A stretch of DNA of 9,722 nt, taken from assembly GCA_013203755.1 (NCBI GenBank), contig JABMPI010000783.1:1-9722 (forward strand). Direction: 5' to 3'. The stretch is from Bacteroidota bacterium (GTDB lineage Bacteria; Bacteroidota; Bacteroidia; Bacteroidales; Prolixibacteraceae). Shown piece by piece: positions 1-7,413 of this stretch. Below the pieces are notes generated by a model. That model saw only the letters and a program-made list of their open reading frames with translations. It was not told where the DNA came from and did no database searches. How positions within the stretch are numbered: the stretch's first letter is position 1; every line of letters starts with the position of its first letter. The position numbers were made by a program, and so were the translations under genes.

Positions 1-1
1 G

Positions 2-904
2 GAGATGACCTATCCGCAACCCTGGAACACACAATATGGTTATTTCCATTTCTTTACAAAATACACCGGCGTGCGGCACTTGTATTTCGAAACCAGCAAA
101 GACGGATTAAGCTGGACGGATGATAAAATGCTGGCAGTGATTCCAGTAAATGATGGTGGAAAATCGGGCCATTATCAAACCAGTAATATTTTTGATGGTA
201 AAGTAGTTGGAACTTTTTTTAACCGGCATCCCAATGGAAATGTAGATAAAAGAACAGACTTGTATTACTTACAGTCTGCCGATTTTGGAAAAACGTGGAC
301 GAGTGTAGGCGGAGTTGAACTTGAAGTTCCACTTGTTCAGCGTGAATCTCCTGCAAGGGCTGTAGATTACACTTCAATAGGTAAAAATGTGTATTTGAAA
401 GATATGGGATTTGATATCGTCGGAAATCCGGTTTGTTTGTATATAAGAAGCAACGGTCACGAACCCGGGCCCAAAAGTGCACCCTGCGAATGGTGCATTA
501 CGAAATGGGACGGTCAAAACTGGAAAACCAGGATTGTTACAACTTCCGATCATAATTATGATATGGGGAGTCTTTTTATTTCAGATAAAGAATGGAAAAT
601 TGTTGGGCCAACCGAACCCGGACCACAAAAATGGGGCGCTGGTGGTGAGCTGGCCATATGGCAATCAAAGGATAAAGGAGAAACCTGGAAACGAATAAAA
701 AAGCTCACAAAAAAAAGTAAATTGAGTCATTCTTATGTTCGTCGTCCGGTAAATTATAAAGCACCATTTTGTTTTTTCTGGGCCGATGGAGACTCGCACA
801 AGTTGAGTAAATCGGAACTCTATTTTGGCGATTTTGAAGGTAATATTTGGAAGTTGCCTTATGAAATGAAAAATGATTTTGAGCAGGCGATTAAAATAAA
901 ATAG
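2..904 (+). CDS. BNR/Asp-box beta-propeller carbohydrate-active protein (N-terminus outside window)
   Basis: This is a partial gene. The frame stays open to the left edge (a Glu codon precedes the first ATG at position 5), so that Met is probably internal; the context E-M-T-Y-P-Q resembles a conserved internal strand of the family. Three Asp-box motifs of a sialidase-like propeller are visible, counted from that Met: SKDGLSW (31-37), SADFGKTW (91-98) and SKDKGETW (221-228). GHYQTS (56-61), DHNYDMGSL (182-190) and HSYVRRPVN (242-250) resemble conserved blocks of BNR_4-type proteins (PF15892). That fold is shared by ulvan lyases PL24/PL25 and rhamnose-glucuronate enzymes such as GH145/PL42, and His57 and His183 are candidate functional residues. 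I cannot tell lyase from hydrolase from this sequence. The signal peptide, if any, lies outside the window. The downstream neighbour is a sulfatase-rhamnosidase on the same strand, which supports a role in degrading a sulfated rhamnose/uronate polymer such as ulvan. An uncharacterised sugar-binding propeller remains possible. Confidence 0.8.
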   Translation, partial: EMTYPQPWNTQYGYFHFFTKYTGVRHLYFETSKDGLSWTDDKMLAVIPVNDGGKSGHYQTSNIFDGKVVGTFFNRHPNGNVDKRTDLYYLQSADFGKTWTSVGGVELEVPLVQRESPARAVDYTSIGKNVYLKDMGFDIVGNPVCLYIRSNGHEPGPKSAPCEWCITKWDGQNWKTRIVTTSDHNYDMGSLFISDKEWKIVGPTEPGPQKWGAGGELAIWQSKDKGETWKRIKKLTKKSKLSHSYVRRPVNYKAPFCFFWADGDSHKLSKSELYFGDFEGNIWKLPYEMKNDFEQAIKIK

Positions 905-1122
905 CCATCGATAAATGAGTCCAAATTGAATTGCCCCACAATCGGCAGTTAAAAAAGGACAACAGTATCATAAGTCAATTATACCGAGTTTACAAAAAGA
1001 ATAATGCAATAAGAAATTAAAAAAATGAATATTCAATTTTGATGGGATGCAACAGGATACACAAAATCTTAAAATATGGTTTCTTTATTTTTTTAGGGAA
1101 TGGATTGAAAATACAAAGAACA
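905..1122 (+). other. Intergenic leader before the sulfatase-rhamnosidase gene
   Basis: This is 218 bases of AT-rich sequence if the downstream start is at 1123. I see no hairpin plus T-run that would terminate the upstream gene, so read-through from it is possible. The only promoter-like string is CAATTTTG at 1034-1041, which has seven of the eight bases of TAnnTTTG and no convincing TTG about 20 bases upstream. If it is real, transcription would begin near 1048, after the ATG at 1039, and this would favour the start at 1123. Confidence 0.3.
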
Positions 1123-4100
1123 ATGAAAAAATATAATAATAATAAACCAATGATACGAAATCTGATAATAGCGTTGTTTTTATGCTTCTTTTTAATGGGA
1201 AATGTGCAAAAAGCAACATGCCAGAATAAAGGAAAACAAAGTGGCGAAAAGCCCAACATCATTTTCATTTTAACCGATGATCAGCGTTGGAACGCACTGG
1301 GATATGCAGGAAATAAAATCATCCAAACTCCCGAAATGGATAATTTGGCAGAAAGTGGTGTCTATTTTCAAAATGCCATTGTAACCACCCCAATTTGTTC
1401 AGCCAGTCGTTCCAGTATTTTTAGTGGTGTACACGAACGTACGCATAAATACACCTTTCAAACCGGAAACATACGAAGTGAATTTATGGAATTGGCGTAT
1501 CCCAAATTATTAAAAGAGGCAGGTTATTATACTGGTTTTTATGGAAAGTTTGGAGTGAAATATCCCGGGATGAATCAACTATTTGATGTTATTGAAAGCT
1601 ATGATCGCAATGGTAGATTTCCAGATCGTCGCGGATATTACTATAAAACTTTGGGTAAAGACACTGTTCATCTCACTCGTTATACCGGGCAAAAAGCATT
1701 GGACTTTATTGAAAATGCACCTTCGGATAAACCGTATTGTTTGTCGTTGAGTTTTAGCGCACCGCATGCCCACGACAATGCCCCGGATCAATATTTCTGG
1801 CAGGAAGAACCAAACCGTTTGTATCAGGATATGGAAATGCCTGCAGCAGAATTGGGCGACGATAAATATTTTAACCAATTGCCTTTACCGGTTCGGGAGG
1901 GTTTTAACCGTTTGCGTTGGACCTGGCGTTATGATACTCCCGAAAAATACCAACACAGTGTAAAAGGGTATTACCGAATGATAAAGGGAATTGATTTGGA
2001 AATTGCTAAAATAAGAAAGAAACTGAAGGAGACGGGACAAGATAAAAACACAGTAATTATTTTAATGGGCGATAACGGTCACTTTTTGGGTGAACGTCAA
2101 CTGGCCGGGAAATGGCTGATGTACGATAATTCGATTCGGGTGCCGTTAATTATTTTTGATCCGCGTGTACAAAAGCATCAGGATATTACCGACATGGCTT
2201 TGAACATTGATGTGCCGGCCACAATTTTAGATTTGGCAGGGGTGGAAATTCCTTCAACTTATCAAGGAAAAAGTCTTGTGCCAATTGTTTCAGGATCTGA
2301 AAAATCAATGTATCGCGACACCATTTTAGTTGAGCATCTTTGGGAATTTGATAACATTCCGCCAAGTGAAGGAGTGCGCACCGCCCAATGGAAATATTTG
2401 CGTTACATTAACAACAAGTCTTATGAAGAATTATACAATTTAGTTGACGACCCAAAAGAAATAAACAACCTCGCCGGCAAAGATGAATACCAAAAAGTGC
2501 TGTTGGAATTTCGTGCTAAAAACGACCAATTGGGACAAAAATTTGCTGATCCATATTCCGGAGTTCCAACAGGTTTGACTGTGGAATACATTCGGGATCC
2601 GCGTTATACTGAAATTATTGATAGTAGTCCAGAATTTAGTTGGGTAGTTCCAGAGGAAGCTGTCATTCAAAAAGCGTATCAGGTTTTGGTTTCTTCAAGT
2701 AAAGATTTGTGCGATAAAAATATTGGCGATGTGTGGAACAGTAAGCGAGTGCAAAGCAGCAAATCGTCTGATATCGAATTTGGAGGAGAACCGTTAAAAC
2801 CAAACACAAACTATTATTGGCGGGTTCGGATTTTTGATCAGGATAACCGGCTTTCAGAATATTCGGCGGTTCAGCATTTTAAAACCGGTGCATTTGGAGA
2901 CAAACTAACGTCGCACAACTATTTTCAAATTGAAAGAATTAAACCTTCCGCATTTAAACAGAATACCAATGGAAGTTACTTTGTCGATTTTGGGAAAGAT
3001 GCTTTTGGAACACTGGAAATCTCTTATTCAGCAAAAAACCCGGAAACATTAATCCTTCGTTTGGGTGAAAAATTAGTAGATGGAAAAATAGACCAAAAAC
3101 CGGGAGGAACCATTCGTTATCAGGAAGTGAAATTGAAAGTTACTCCCGGGAAAAGAAATTATCAAGTTGAATTAAAATTAAATGAACGTAACACAAAATC
3201 TGCTGCTGTTGCTTTGCCCGATTCATTTCCCGTAATTTTTCCTTTTCGGTATGTTGAAATTGAAGGGGCGAAAGACTTGAAAGCCGAAGATCTTACCCAG
3301 TTGGCGTATTTTAATTATTTCGATAATAGCAGCAGTTCATTCAAAAGCTCCAACGAAATTCTGAATCAGGTTTGGGACCTCTGCAAATACTCAATAAAAG
3401 CAACCACTTTTGCCGGATATTATGTTGATGGCGATCGCGAACGAATTCCTTACGAGGCAGACGCTTATTTGAATCAGTTAAGCCACTATTCGGTTGATAA
3501 TGAATATTCCATTGCACGAAAAACCATTGAATATTTTATGGATTTTCCAACCTGGCCAACCGAGTGGCAGTTACATGTTGCGCTGATGTTTTATCAGGAT
3601 TATATGTACACCGGTAACACGGAACTCATCAAAAAATATTACGAGCCACTAAAACATAAAACATTGTTGGAGTTGGAAGTTGAAGAAGGATTAATAAGTA
3701 CATCTTCACCCAAATTAAATGGTGTATTTATGGCAAAATTGGGTTTTGCCGATACCACGCAGCGGGTGAGGGATATTGTGGATTGGCCACCTGCACAAAA
3801 AGACACAGGCTGGAAACTGCCAAAAGACTGGCCACAAGGCGAACGCGATGGTTTTGTATTTACTCCTATTAATACGGTAATCAATAGTTTCTATTATAAA
3901 AATATGTTGATAATGGCTGAATTTGCCCATTTAATGAATAAACCTGATGAGGAATTGGATTTCAAATTGAGGGCTGCAAAAGCAAAAAAAGCCATCAACG
4001 AAAAGCTGTTTAATGCCGATGGGGGATATTACACGGATGGTGCTGACACAGATCACGGTTCGGTGCATGCCAATATGATGCCACTGGCTTTTGGAATTGT

Positions 4101-4689
4101 GCCGGATGCTTACAAAGAAAGTGTTGCAGATTATCTAAAAACCCGCGGAATGGGATGCAGTGTTTATGGATCTCAGTTTTTAATGGAGGCTCTGTATAAT
4201 GCAGGTGCCGCCGATTATGCTCTGGAATTAATGACTGCCACTAACGATCGGAGTTGGTACAACATGATTAAAGTGGGATCAACCATTTCGATGGAAGCCT
4301 GGGATATGAAATACAAACCAAACTCCGACTGGAACCATGCCTGGGGAGCAGCTCCTGCTAATATTATACCTCGCGGTTTATGGGGAATTCAACCCAAAAC
4401 TCCCGGATTTGGAGTGGCTAGTATTAAACCTCAAATGGGTAATTTGAAAAACAGTTCTATTGTAATGCCAACAATAAAAGGACAAATTAAAGGGGAATAT
4501 AAACGTGTAAGTAATCGGTTAACTCAATATTCAATTGTTTTACCGGCCAATGTTGTGGGAGAATTTAGTGCCGGATTTTCTGCTGAAGATGTGGTTACAT
4601 TAAATGGCGAACTGGTAAATCTTTCTTTTGATTCAATTCGTTTGAATCCGGGAATGAATAAAATTGAGATTCGGATTAATTCGTTTTAA
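1123..4689 (+). CDS. Exported sulfatase (S1 type) fused to GH78 alpha-L-rhamnosidase
   Basis: This is a two-enzyme fusion. The frame is open from ATG 1039 (1216 residues; numbering below uses that ATG). I chose Met29 at 1123 because it gives a normal signal peptide: a basic start, the hydrophobic stretch LIIALFLCFFLMG, and cleavage near Cys61-Gln62. Sulfatase domain, about 72-505: metal-binding Asp80-Asp81, formylglycine motif C-S-A-S-R at 120-124, Lys170, His243, DNGH at 345-348 and Lys358. GH78 part, about 510-1216: an Fn3-like domain (512-620), beta-sandwich domains, and an (alpha/alpha)6 barrel with DGDRERIPYEAD at 797-808 (Glu801 is the likely general acid). S-M-E-A-W-D (Glu1086, likely base) and N-H-A-W-G-A (His1100) follow, then a C-terminal beta domain. 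It should remove sulfate and terminal alpha-L-rhamnose from oligosaccharides in the periplasm. The same pairing is known in the ulvan locus of Formosa agariphila (P36, S1_25 plus GH78). The subfamily is inferred, not computed. Confidence 0.93.
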   Translation: MKKYNNNKPMIRNLIIALFLCFFLMGNVQKATCQNKGKQSGEKPNIIFILTDDQRWNALGYAGNKIIQTPEMDNLAESGVYFQNAIVTTPICSASRSSIFSGVHERTHKYTFQTGNIRSEFMELAYPKLLKEAGYYTGFYGKFGVKYPGMNQLFDVIESYDRNGRFPDRRGYYYKTLGKDTVHLTRYTGQKALDFIENAPSDKPYCLSLSFSAPHAHDNAPDQYFWQEEPNRLYQDMEMPAAELGDDKYFNQLPLPVREGFNRLRWTWRYDTPEKYQHSVKGYYRMIKGIDLEIAKIRKKLKETGQDKNTVIILMGDNGHFLGERQLAGKWLMYDNSIRVPLIIFDPRVQKHQDITDMALNIDVPATILDLAGVEIPSTYQGKSLVPIVSGSEKSMYRDTILVEHLWEFDNIPPSEGVRTAQWKYLRYINNKSYEELYNLVDDPKEINNLAGKDEYQKVLLEFRAKNDQLGQKFADPYSGVPTGLTVEYIRDPRYTEIIDSSPEFSWVVPEEAVIQKAYQVLVSSSKDLCDKNIGDVWNSKRVQSSKSSDIEFGGEPLKPNTNYYWRVRIFDQDNRLSEYSAVQHFKTGAFGDKLTSHNYFQIERIKPSAFKQNTNGSYFVDFGKDAFGTLEISYSAKNPETLILRLGEKLVDGKIDQKPGGTIRYQEVKLKVTPGKRNYQVELKLNERNTKSAAVALPDSFPVIFPFRYVEIEGAKDLKAEDLTQLAYFNYFDNSSSSFKSSNEILNQVWDLCKYSIKATTFAGYYVDGDRERIPYEADAYLNQLSHYSVDNEYSIARKTIEYFMDFPTWPTEWQLHVALMFYQDYMYTGNTELIKKYYEPLKHKTLLELEVEEGLISTSSPKLNGVFMAKLGFADTTQRVRDIVDWPPAQKDTGWKLPKDWPQGERDGFVFTPINTVINSFYYKNMLIMAEFAHLMNKPDEELDFKLRAAKAKKAINEKLFNADGGYYTDGADTDHGSVHANMMPLAFGIVPDAYKESVADYLKTRGMGCSVYGSQFLMEALYNAGAADYALELMTATNDRSWYNMIKVGSTISMEAWDMKYKPNSDWNHAWGAAPANIIPRGLWGIQPKTPGFGVASIKPQMGNLKNSSIVMPTIKGQIKGEYKRVSNRLTQYSIVLPANVVGEFSAGFSAEDVVTLNGELVNLSFDSIRLNPGMNKIEIRINSF

Positions 4690-4704
4690 TTTGAAGGAAA
4701 TCTA

Positions 4705-5766
4705 CTATTTATAAATTCTGTTCTTATCCAAAGCTCTTCTATATTTTGCAGCGTTTCTATTGTGCTTTATTAAGGTTTTGGCAAAATTATGGTAGCCGGA
4801 AAAATCTTCTTTGGCACACATGTACAAATATTTATGTTCCTCGAAATTTAGAACGGCATCAATAGCCGACACTTCGGGAAATGCAATTGGTCCCGGAGGC
4901 AATCCTGCATATTTATAGGTATTGTATGGCGACTCAATTTCGAGGTGTATCGTTAAAACCCGTTTTAAAGAATAGTCGCCAACTGCATATTTTATTGTGG
5001 GGTCGGCTTGCAATCGAATGCCCTTTTTTAAACGGTTAATGTATAATCCGGCAACTGTTTTTAATTCATCTGCTTTTACTGTTTCCGATTGAACTATTGA
5101 CGCAAGAGTAGTAACTTCTTCGGGAGAGAGAGCTATTTTTTCTGCTTTTGCTTTTCTCGATTCATTCCAAAAACGGTCGTATTCTACTTTCATTCTTTTA
5201 GCAAATTCTTCGGCAGAGGTGGTCCAGTAAAATTCGTAGGTGTTTGGAATAAACATTGTCCGAAAGGTTTCCGTATTAAATCCGTACTCTTTAATTTTCT
5301 TTTCATCAGAAAACAGATTTAAGATTGAAATGGAGTCGGCTTGAATATACTTACTCACCTTCCCCGCCAGATCTTCTTTAAAACGTACGTTGTTAAAAGT
5401 AACATCAACCGGCTCTTGAATGCCTGCCCGCAGCATATTTACAATTTGATTGGTGTTCATTCCTATTTTTAAAAGGTAACGACCAGGTTTTATATTTGTT
5501 GGATAACTTTTCTTTTTAGCCACCCATTTAAACGCCTTTTGGTTTACTAATATATCGTTTATTTGCAGGCTATCCGAAATCTGACTGTAAGTTGAATTTT
5601 CAGGAATCAGTAATATGTATTCCGATTTTACGTTTTTAGCAAAAACATACCCGTAAAGTTGATAAGCACGTATTCCGACTATAACAAGAGCAAAGGCGAA
5701 AAAGATGATAATAAACTTTCCAATACGGGGAAATATCATTGCGCTACTTTTCTGATCGATGGTCAT
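4705..5766 (-). CDS. mltG: Endolytic murein transglycosylase MltG (YceG-like)
   Basis: MltG cleaves nascent peptidoglycan strands at the inner membrane and helps set glycan chain length. The protein has 353 residues, close to the usual family length. It has a short cytoplasmic start, one membrane helix (about 17-38), a LysM-like N-terminal region (about 48-115, with IPENSTYSQISDSL and PGRYLLK), and the YceG catalytic domain. Family signatures are present: FIPNTYEFYW (172-181), A-S-I-V-Q-S-E-T (222-229) with catalytic Glu228, LQADPTIKY (252-260), SPYNTYKYAGLPPGPIAFP (279-297) and GYHNFAKTLIKHN (324-336). I took the first ATG (5766) because a promoter-like TATCTTTG lies 24-31 bases upstream; Met10 (5739) would also keep the membrane helix. 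The gene is convergent with the sulfatase fusion, with 15 bases between stop codons, and divergent from fprA. It looks like an ordinary housekeeping gene and marks the end of the carbohydrate locus. Confidence 0.95.
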   Translation of the reverse strand: MTIDQKSSAMIFPRIGKFIIIFFAFALVIVGIRAYQLYGYVFAKNVKSEYILLIPENSTYSQISDSLQINDILVNQKAFKWVAKKKSYPTNIKPGRYLLKIGMNTNQIVNMLRAGIQEPVDVTFNNVRFKEDLAGKVSKYIQADSISILNLFSDEKKIKEYGFNTETFRTMFIPNTYEFYWTTSAEEFAKRMKVEYDRFWNESRKAKAEKIALSPEEVTTLASIVQSETVKADELKTVAGLYINRLKKGIRLQADPTIKYAVGDYSLKRVLTIHLEIESPYNTYKYAGLPPGPIAFPEVSAIDAVLNFEEHKYLYMCAKEDFSGYHNFAKTLIKHNRNAAKYRRALDKNRIYK

Positions 5767-5789
5767 ATTTGAAAATTAATTTTAGACAT

Positions 5790-5797
5790 CAAAGATA
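5790..5797 (-). promoter_or_regulatory. Probable -7 promoter box of mltG
   Basis: Read on the minus strand, the bases are TATCTTTG, an exact match to the Bacteroidota -7 consensus TAnnTTTG. It predicts a start of transcription near 5783 and a leader of under 20 bases before the mltG ATG. I see no good TTG box at the expected distance upstream. This is a motif match only. Confidence 0.45.
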
Positions 5798-5817
5798 AAA
5801 TAAAATCATCTAGAGTA

Positions 5818-5928
5818 GATTGAAGGGATTGATAATATTGAGTTAGATTGAAAAAGGAGATTGATGAAAGATTGAATTTGATTAATTACCCTATAAATCT
5901 TTTTTCAATCCCCTCAATCTTAACAATC
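5818..5928. repeat. GATTGA / TCAATC foldback repeat array
   Basis: The left half holds GATTGA at 5818, 5827, 5846, 5859 and 5870, plus the variant TATTGA at 5836. The right half holds the reverse complement TCAATC at 5905 and 5914, plus the variant ACAATC at 5923. The copies in the left half are spaced 9-13 bases apart. The two halves could fold back on each other with irregular spacers. It lies between the divergent mltG and fprA promoters, so it could be a regulator-binding array, an RNA or DNA hairpin, or a decayed simple repeat. The sequence alone does not decide between these. Confidence 0.7.
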
Positions 5929-5983
5929 TTCTAAAACGAACATTACGTTAACTCACATTTTAAATAAACCTTAAAAAAATAAA

Positions 5984-6017
5984 TTGTTACCCATTCAGCC
6001 TAAATTAATTAATTTTG
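5984..6017 (+). promoter_or_regulatory. Probable fprA promoter (TTG ... TAATTTTG)
   Basis: TAATTTTG at 6010-6017 matches the Bacteroidota -7 consensus TAnnTTTG exactly. A TTG at 5984-5986 sits 23 bases upstream, at the long end of the spacing reported for Flavobacterium-type promoters. Transcription would start near 6023 and leave about 24 untranslated bases before the fprA ATG. The GATTGA array ends about 55 bases upstream of the TTG box. Confidence 0.55.
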
Positions 6018-6046
6018 TATCTCTTAAATAGAATAAAAGCCACATT

Positions 6047-7249
6047 ATGCAACAAGTAAATCTTGCTGAAGATATTTATTATTTGGGTTTTAACGACCGA
6101 CGTACCAATTTGTTTGAAAACATCTGGCCCATTCCTCATGGGATATCCTATAGTTCGTATTTAATTGTCGATGAAAAAATTGCATTGATAGATACTGTTG
6201 AGCGCTCCTTTATTGATGACTACTTAGATAATATTGAAGAAATTATTGGTGACCGGCAGGTTGATTATTTAATTATTAATCACATGGAACCAGACCATTC
6301 CGGGGCGTTAAAAGCAGTTGTTCAAAAATATCCGAACATTACTTTAGTAGGAAATAAAAAAACCTTTGGTTTTGTTGAAAGCTATTACATGAAACCTATA
6401 AATACCTTGATGGTGCACGACGATTTTGTGCTGGATTTGGGGAAGCACAAATTGCAATTTCAGATGATACCGATGGTACACTGGCCCGAAACCATGGTTA
6501 CCTACGAAGAGACTAATAAAATTCTTTTTTCGGGTGATGCTTTTGGAAGTTACGGAACTTTGGATGGAGGTATTTTCGACGACGAAATTAATCTCGATTT
6601 TTATGAAGTGGAAGTGATGAGGTATTTTACCAATATTGTGGGTAAATATTGTCCGCACACTCAACGCGCTATAAAAAAATTGGCTCCGCTGGATATTAAA
6701 ATGATTGCAGCCACGCACGGTCCGGTTTGGCGTACCAACTTAGATTGGATTCTTACCCGTTACAATAAATGGAGTTCCTACGATTTAGATCAGGGAGTGG
6801 TTATTGTTTACGGTTCGATGTATGGACACACGCAAAAAATGGCGGAAGTAATTGCACGCAGAATTGCTGAACGTGGAATTAAGAACATTCGCGTTTACGA
6901 CTCTTCCAAAACACATTCATCATACATTATCAACGATATATTTAAATACAAAGGTTTTATTGTGGGAAGTGCAGCGTACAACAACGCGATGTTCCCTAAT
7001 GTAGAAACATTGCTTACAACCATAGAACACATGGCTCCAAAAAACCACTTGTTGGGTATTTTTGGAAATTACTCGTGGAATGGCGGTGGTGTAAAAAACC
7101 TAAAAACTTTTGCCGAAAAAATTAAGTGGGAGCAGGTTTACGAACCCATTGAAGAAAAAGGGGCATTAAAAGTAAATACCAGAGAGGAGCTTCTAAAATT
7201 GGCCGATGCCATGGCAGACAGATTATTGGAGATGCCAAAACCGGAATAA
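6047..7249 (+). CDS. fprA: Class A flavodiiron protein FprA (O2/NO reductase)
   Basis: This is a cytoplasmic flavodiiron protein of 400 residues, the normal length for the two-domain class A form. The N-terminal metallo-beta-lactamase-like domain (about 1-245) carries the full set of diiron ligands: His79, Glu81 and Asp83 in H-M-E-P-D-H, His145 in MVHWPE, Asp164 in FSGDAFG, and His224 in ATHGPVW. The C-terminal flavodoxin domain (about 250-395) has FMN-binding loops at YGSMYGHTQKMA (255-266), GSAAYNNAMFP (307-317) and FGNYSWNGGGVK (339-350). The family reduces O2 to water and/or NO to N2O with electrons from rubredoxin or a similar carrier, and protects anaerobes and facultative anaerobes. 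No rubredoxin or reductase gene is next to it here, and there is no C-terminal rubredoxin fusion, so the electron donor must be encoded elsewhere. The sequence cannot say whether O2 or NO is preferred. A good promoter lies upstream, and two hairpins follow the gene. Confidence 0.96.
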   Translation: MQQVNLAEDIYYLGFNDRRTNLFENIWPIPHGISYSSYLIVDEKIALIDTVERSFIDDYLDNIEEIIGDRQVDYLIINHMEPDHSGALKAVVQKYPNITLVGNKKTFGFVESYYMKPINTLMVHDDFVLDLGKHKLQFQMIPMVHWPETMVTYEETNKILFSGDAFGSYGTLDGGIFDDEINLDFYEVEVMRYFTNIVGKYCPHTQRAIKKLAPLDIKMIAATHGPVWRTNLDWILTRYNKWSSYDLDQGVVIVYGSMYGHTQKMAEVIARRIAERGIKNIRVYDSSKTHSSYIINDIFKYKGFIVGSAAYNNAMFPNVETLLTTIEHMAPKNHLLGIFGNYSWNGGGVKNLKTFAEKIKWEQVYEPIEEKGALKVNTREELLKLADAMADRLLEMPKPE

Positions 7250-7265
7250 ACCAATTAGTAAAGAC

Positions 7266-7300
7266 TATTGAGCAGGTGACTCCAAGTCACCTGCTCAATA
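7266..7300 (+). terminator. Perfect 16-bp hairpin after fprA
   Basis: TATTGAGCAGGTGACT (7266-7281) and its exact reverse complement (7285-7300) are separated by three bases, CCA. It begins 17 bases after the fprA stop codon. There is no T-run directly after it, so alone it is not a classical intrinsic terminator. It may protect the mRNA 3' end or work together with the terminator that follows 13 bases later. Confidence 0.7.
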
Positions 7301-7312
7301 ATAAGATATTTG

Positions 7313-7347
7313 AAAGCTGTTCTGAAAAGGGCAGCTTTTTTGTTTTC
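7313..7347 (+). terminator. Intrinsic terminator of fprA
   Basis: The arms 7313-7323 (AAAGCTGTTCT) and 7328-7338 (AGGGCAGCTTT) pair over 11 positions, two of them G-T, around a GAAA tetraloop. The T-rich tail TTTTTTGTTTT runs from 7336. This is the textbook form for the plus strand. On the minus strand only a TTT follows the stem, so it is a weak terminator for the converging gene at 7414-7761. Confidence 0.88.
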
Positions 7348-7413
7348 TTATGATTGCAAGATTAAGCACTGGCAATTATTTACCCGTTGAATCACTTATG
7401 CGCTTAGCAATAG

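Noticed and set aside
1039..1122. Extra 28 N-terminal residues on the sulfatase fusion
   Set aside because: They would put a second short hydrophobic stretch before a complete signal peptide; the start at 1123 gives a normal exported protein. The longer form cannot be excluded.
1017..1268. Minus-strand frame with hydrophobic segments covering the signal-peptide region of the sulfatase
   Set aside because: Its hydrophobicity mirrors AT-rich DNA opposite the start of the fusion gene; no family resemblance and no promoter.
5818..5928. CRISPR array
   Set aside because: The repeat unit is only six bases with 3-7 base spacers and occurs in both orientations; there are no cas genes.
6344..6718. 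124-codon minus-strand frame opposite fprA
   Set aside because: It lies fully inside the conserved diiron domain on the other strand, and its translation shows no domain-like pattern; it is a shadow of fprA.
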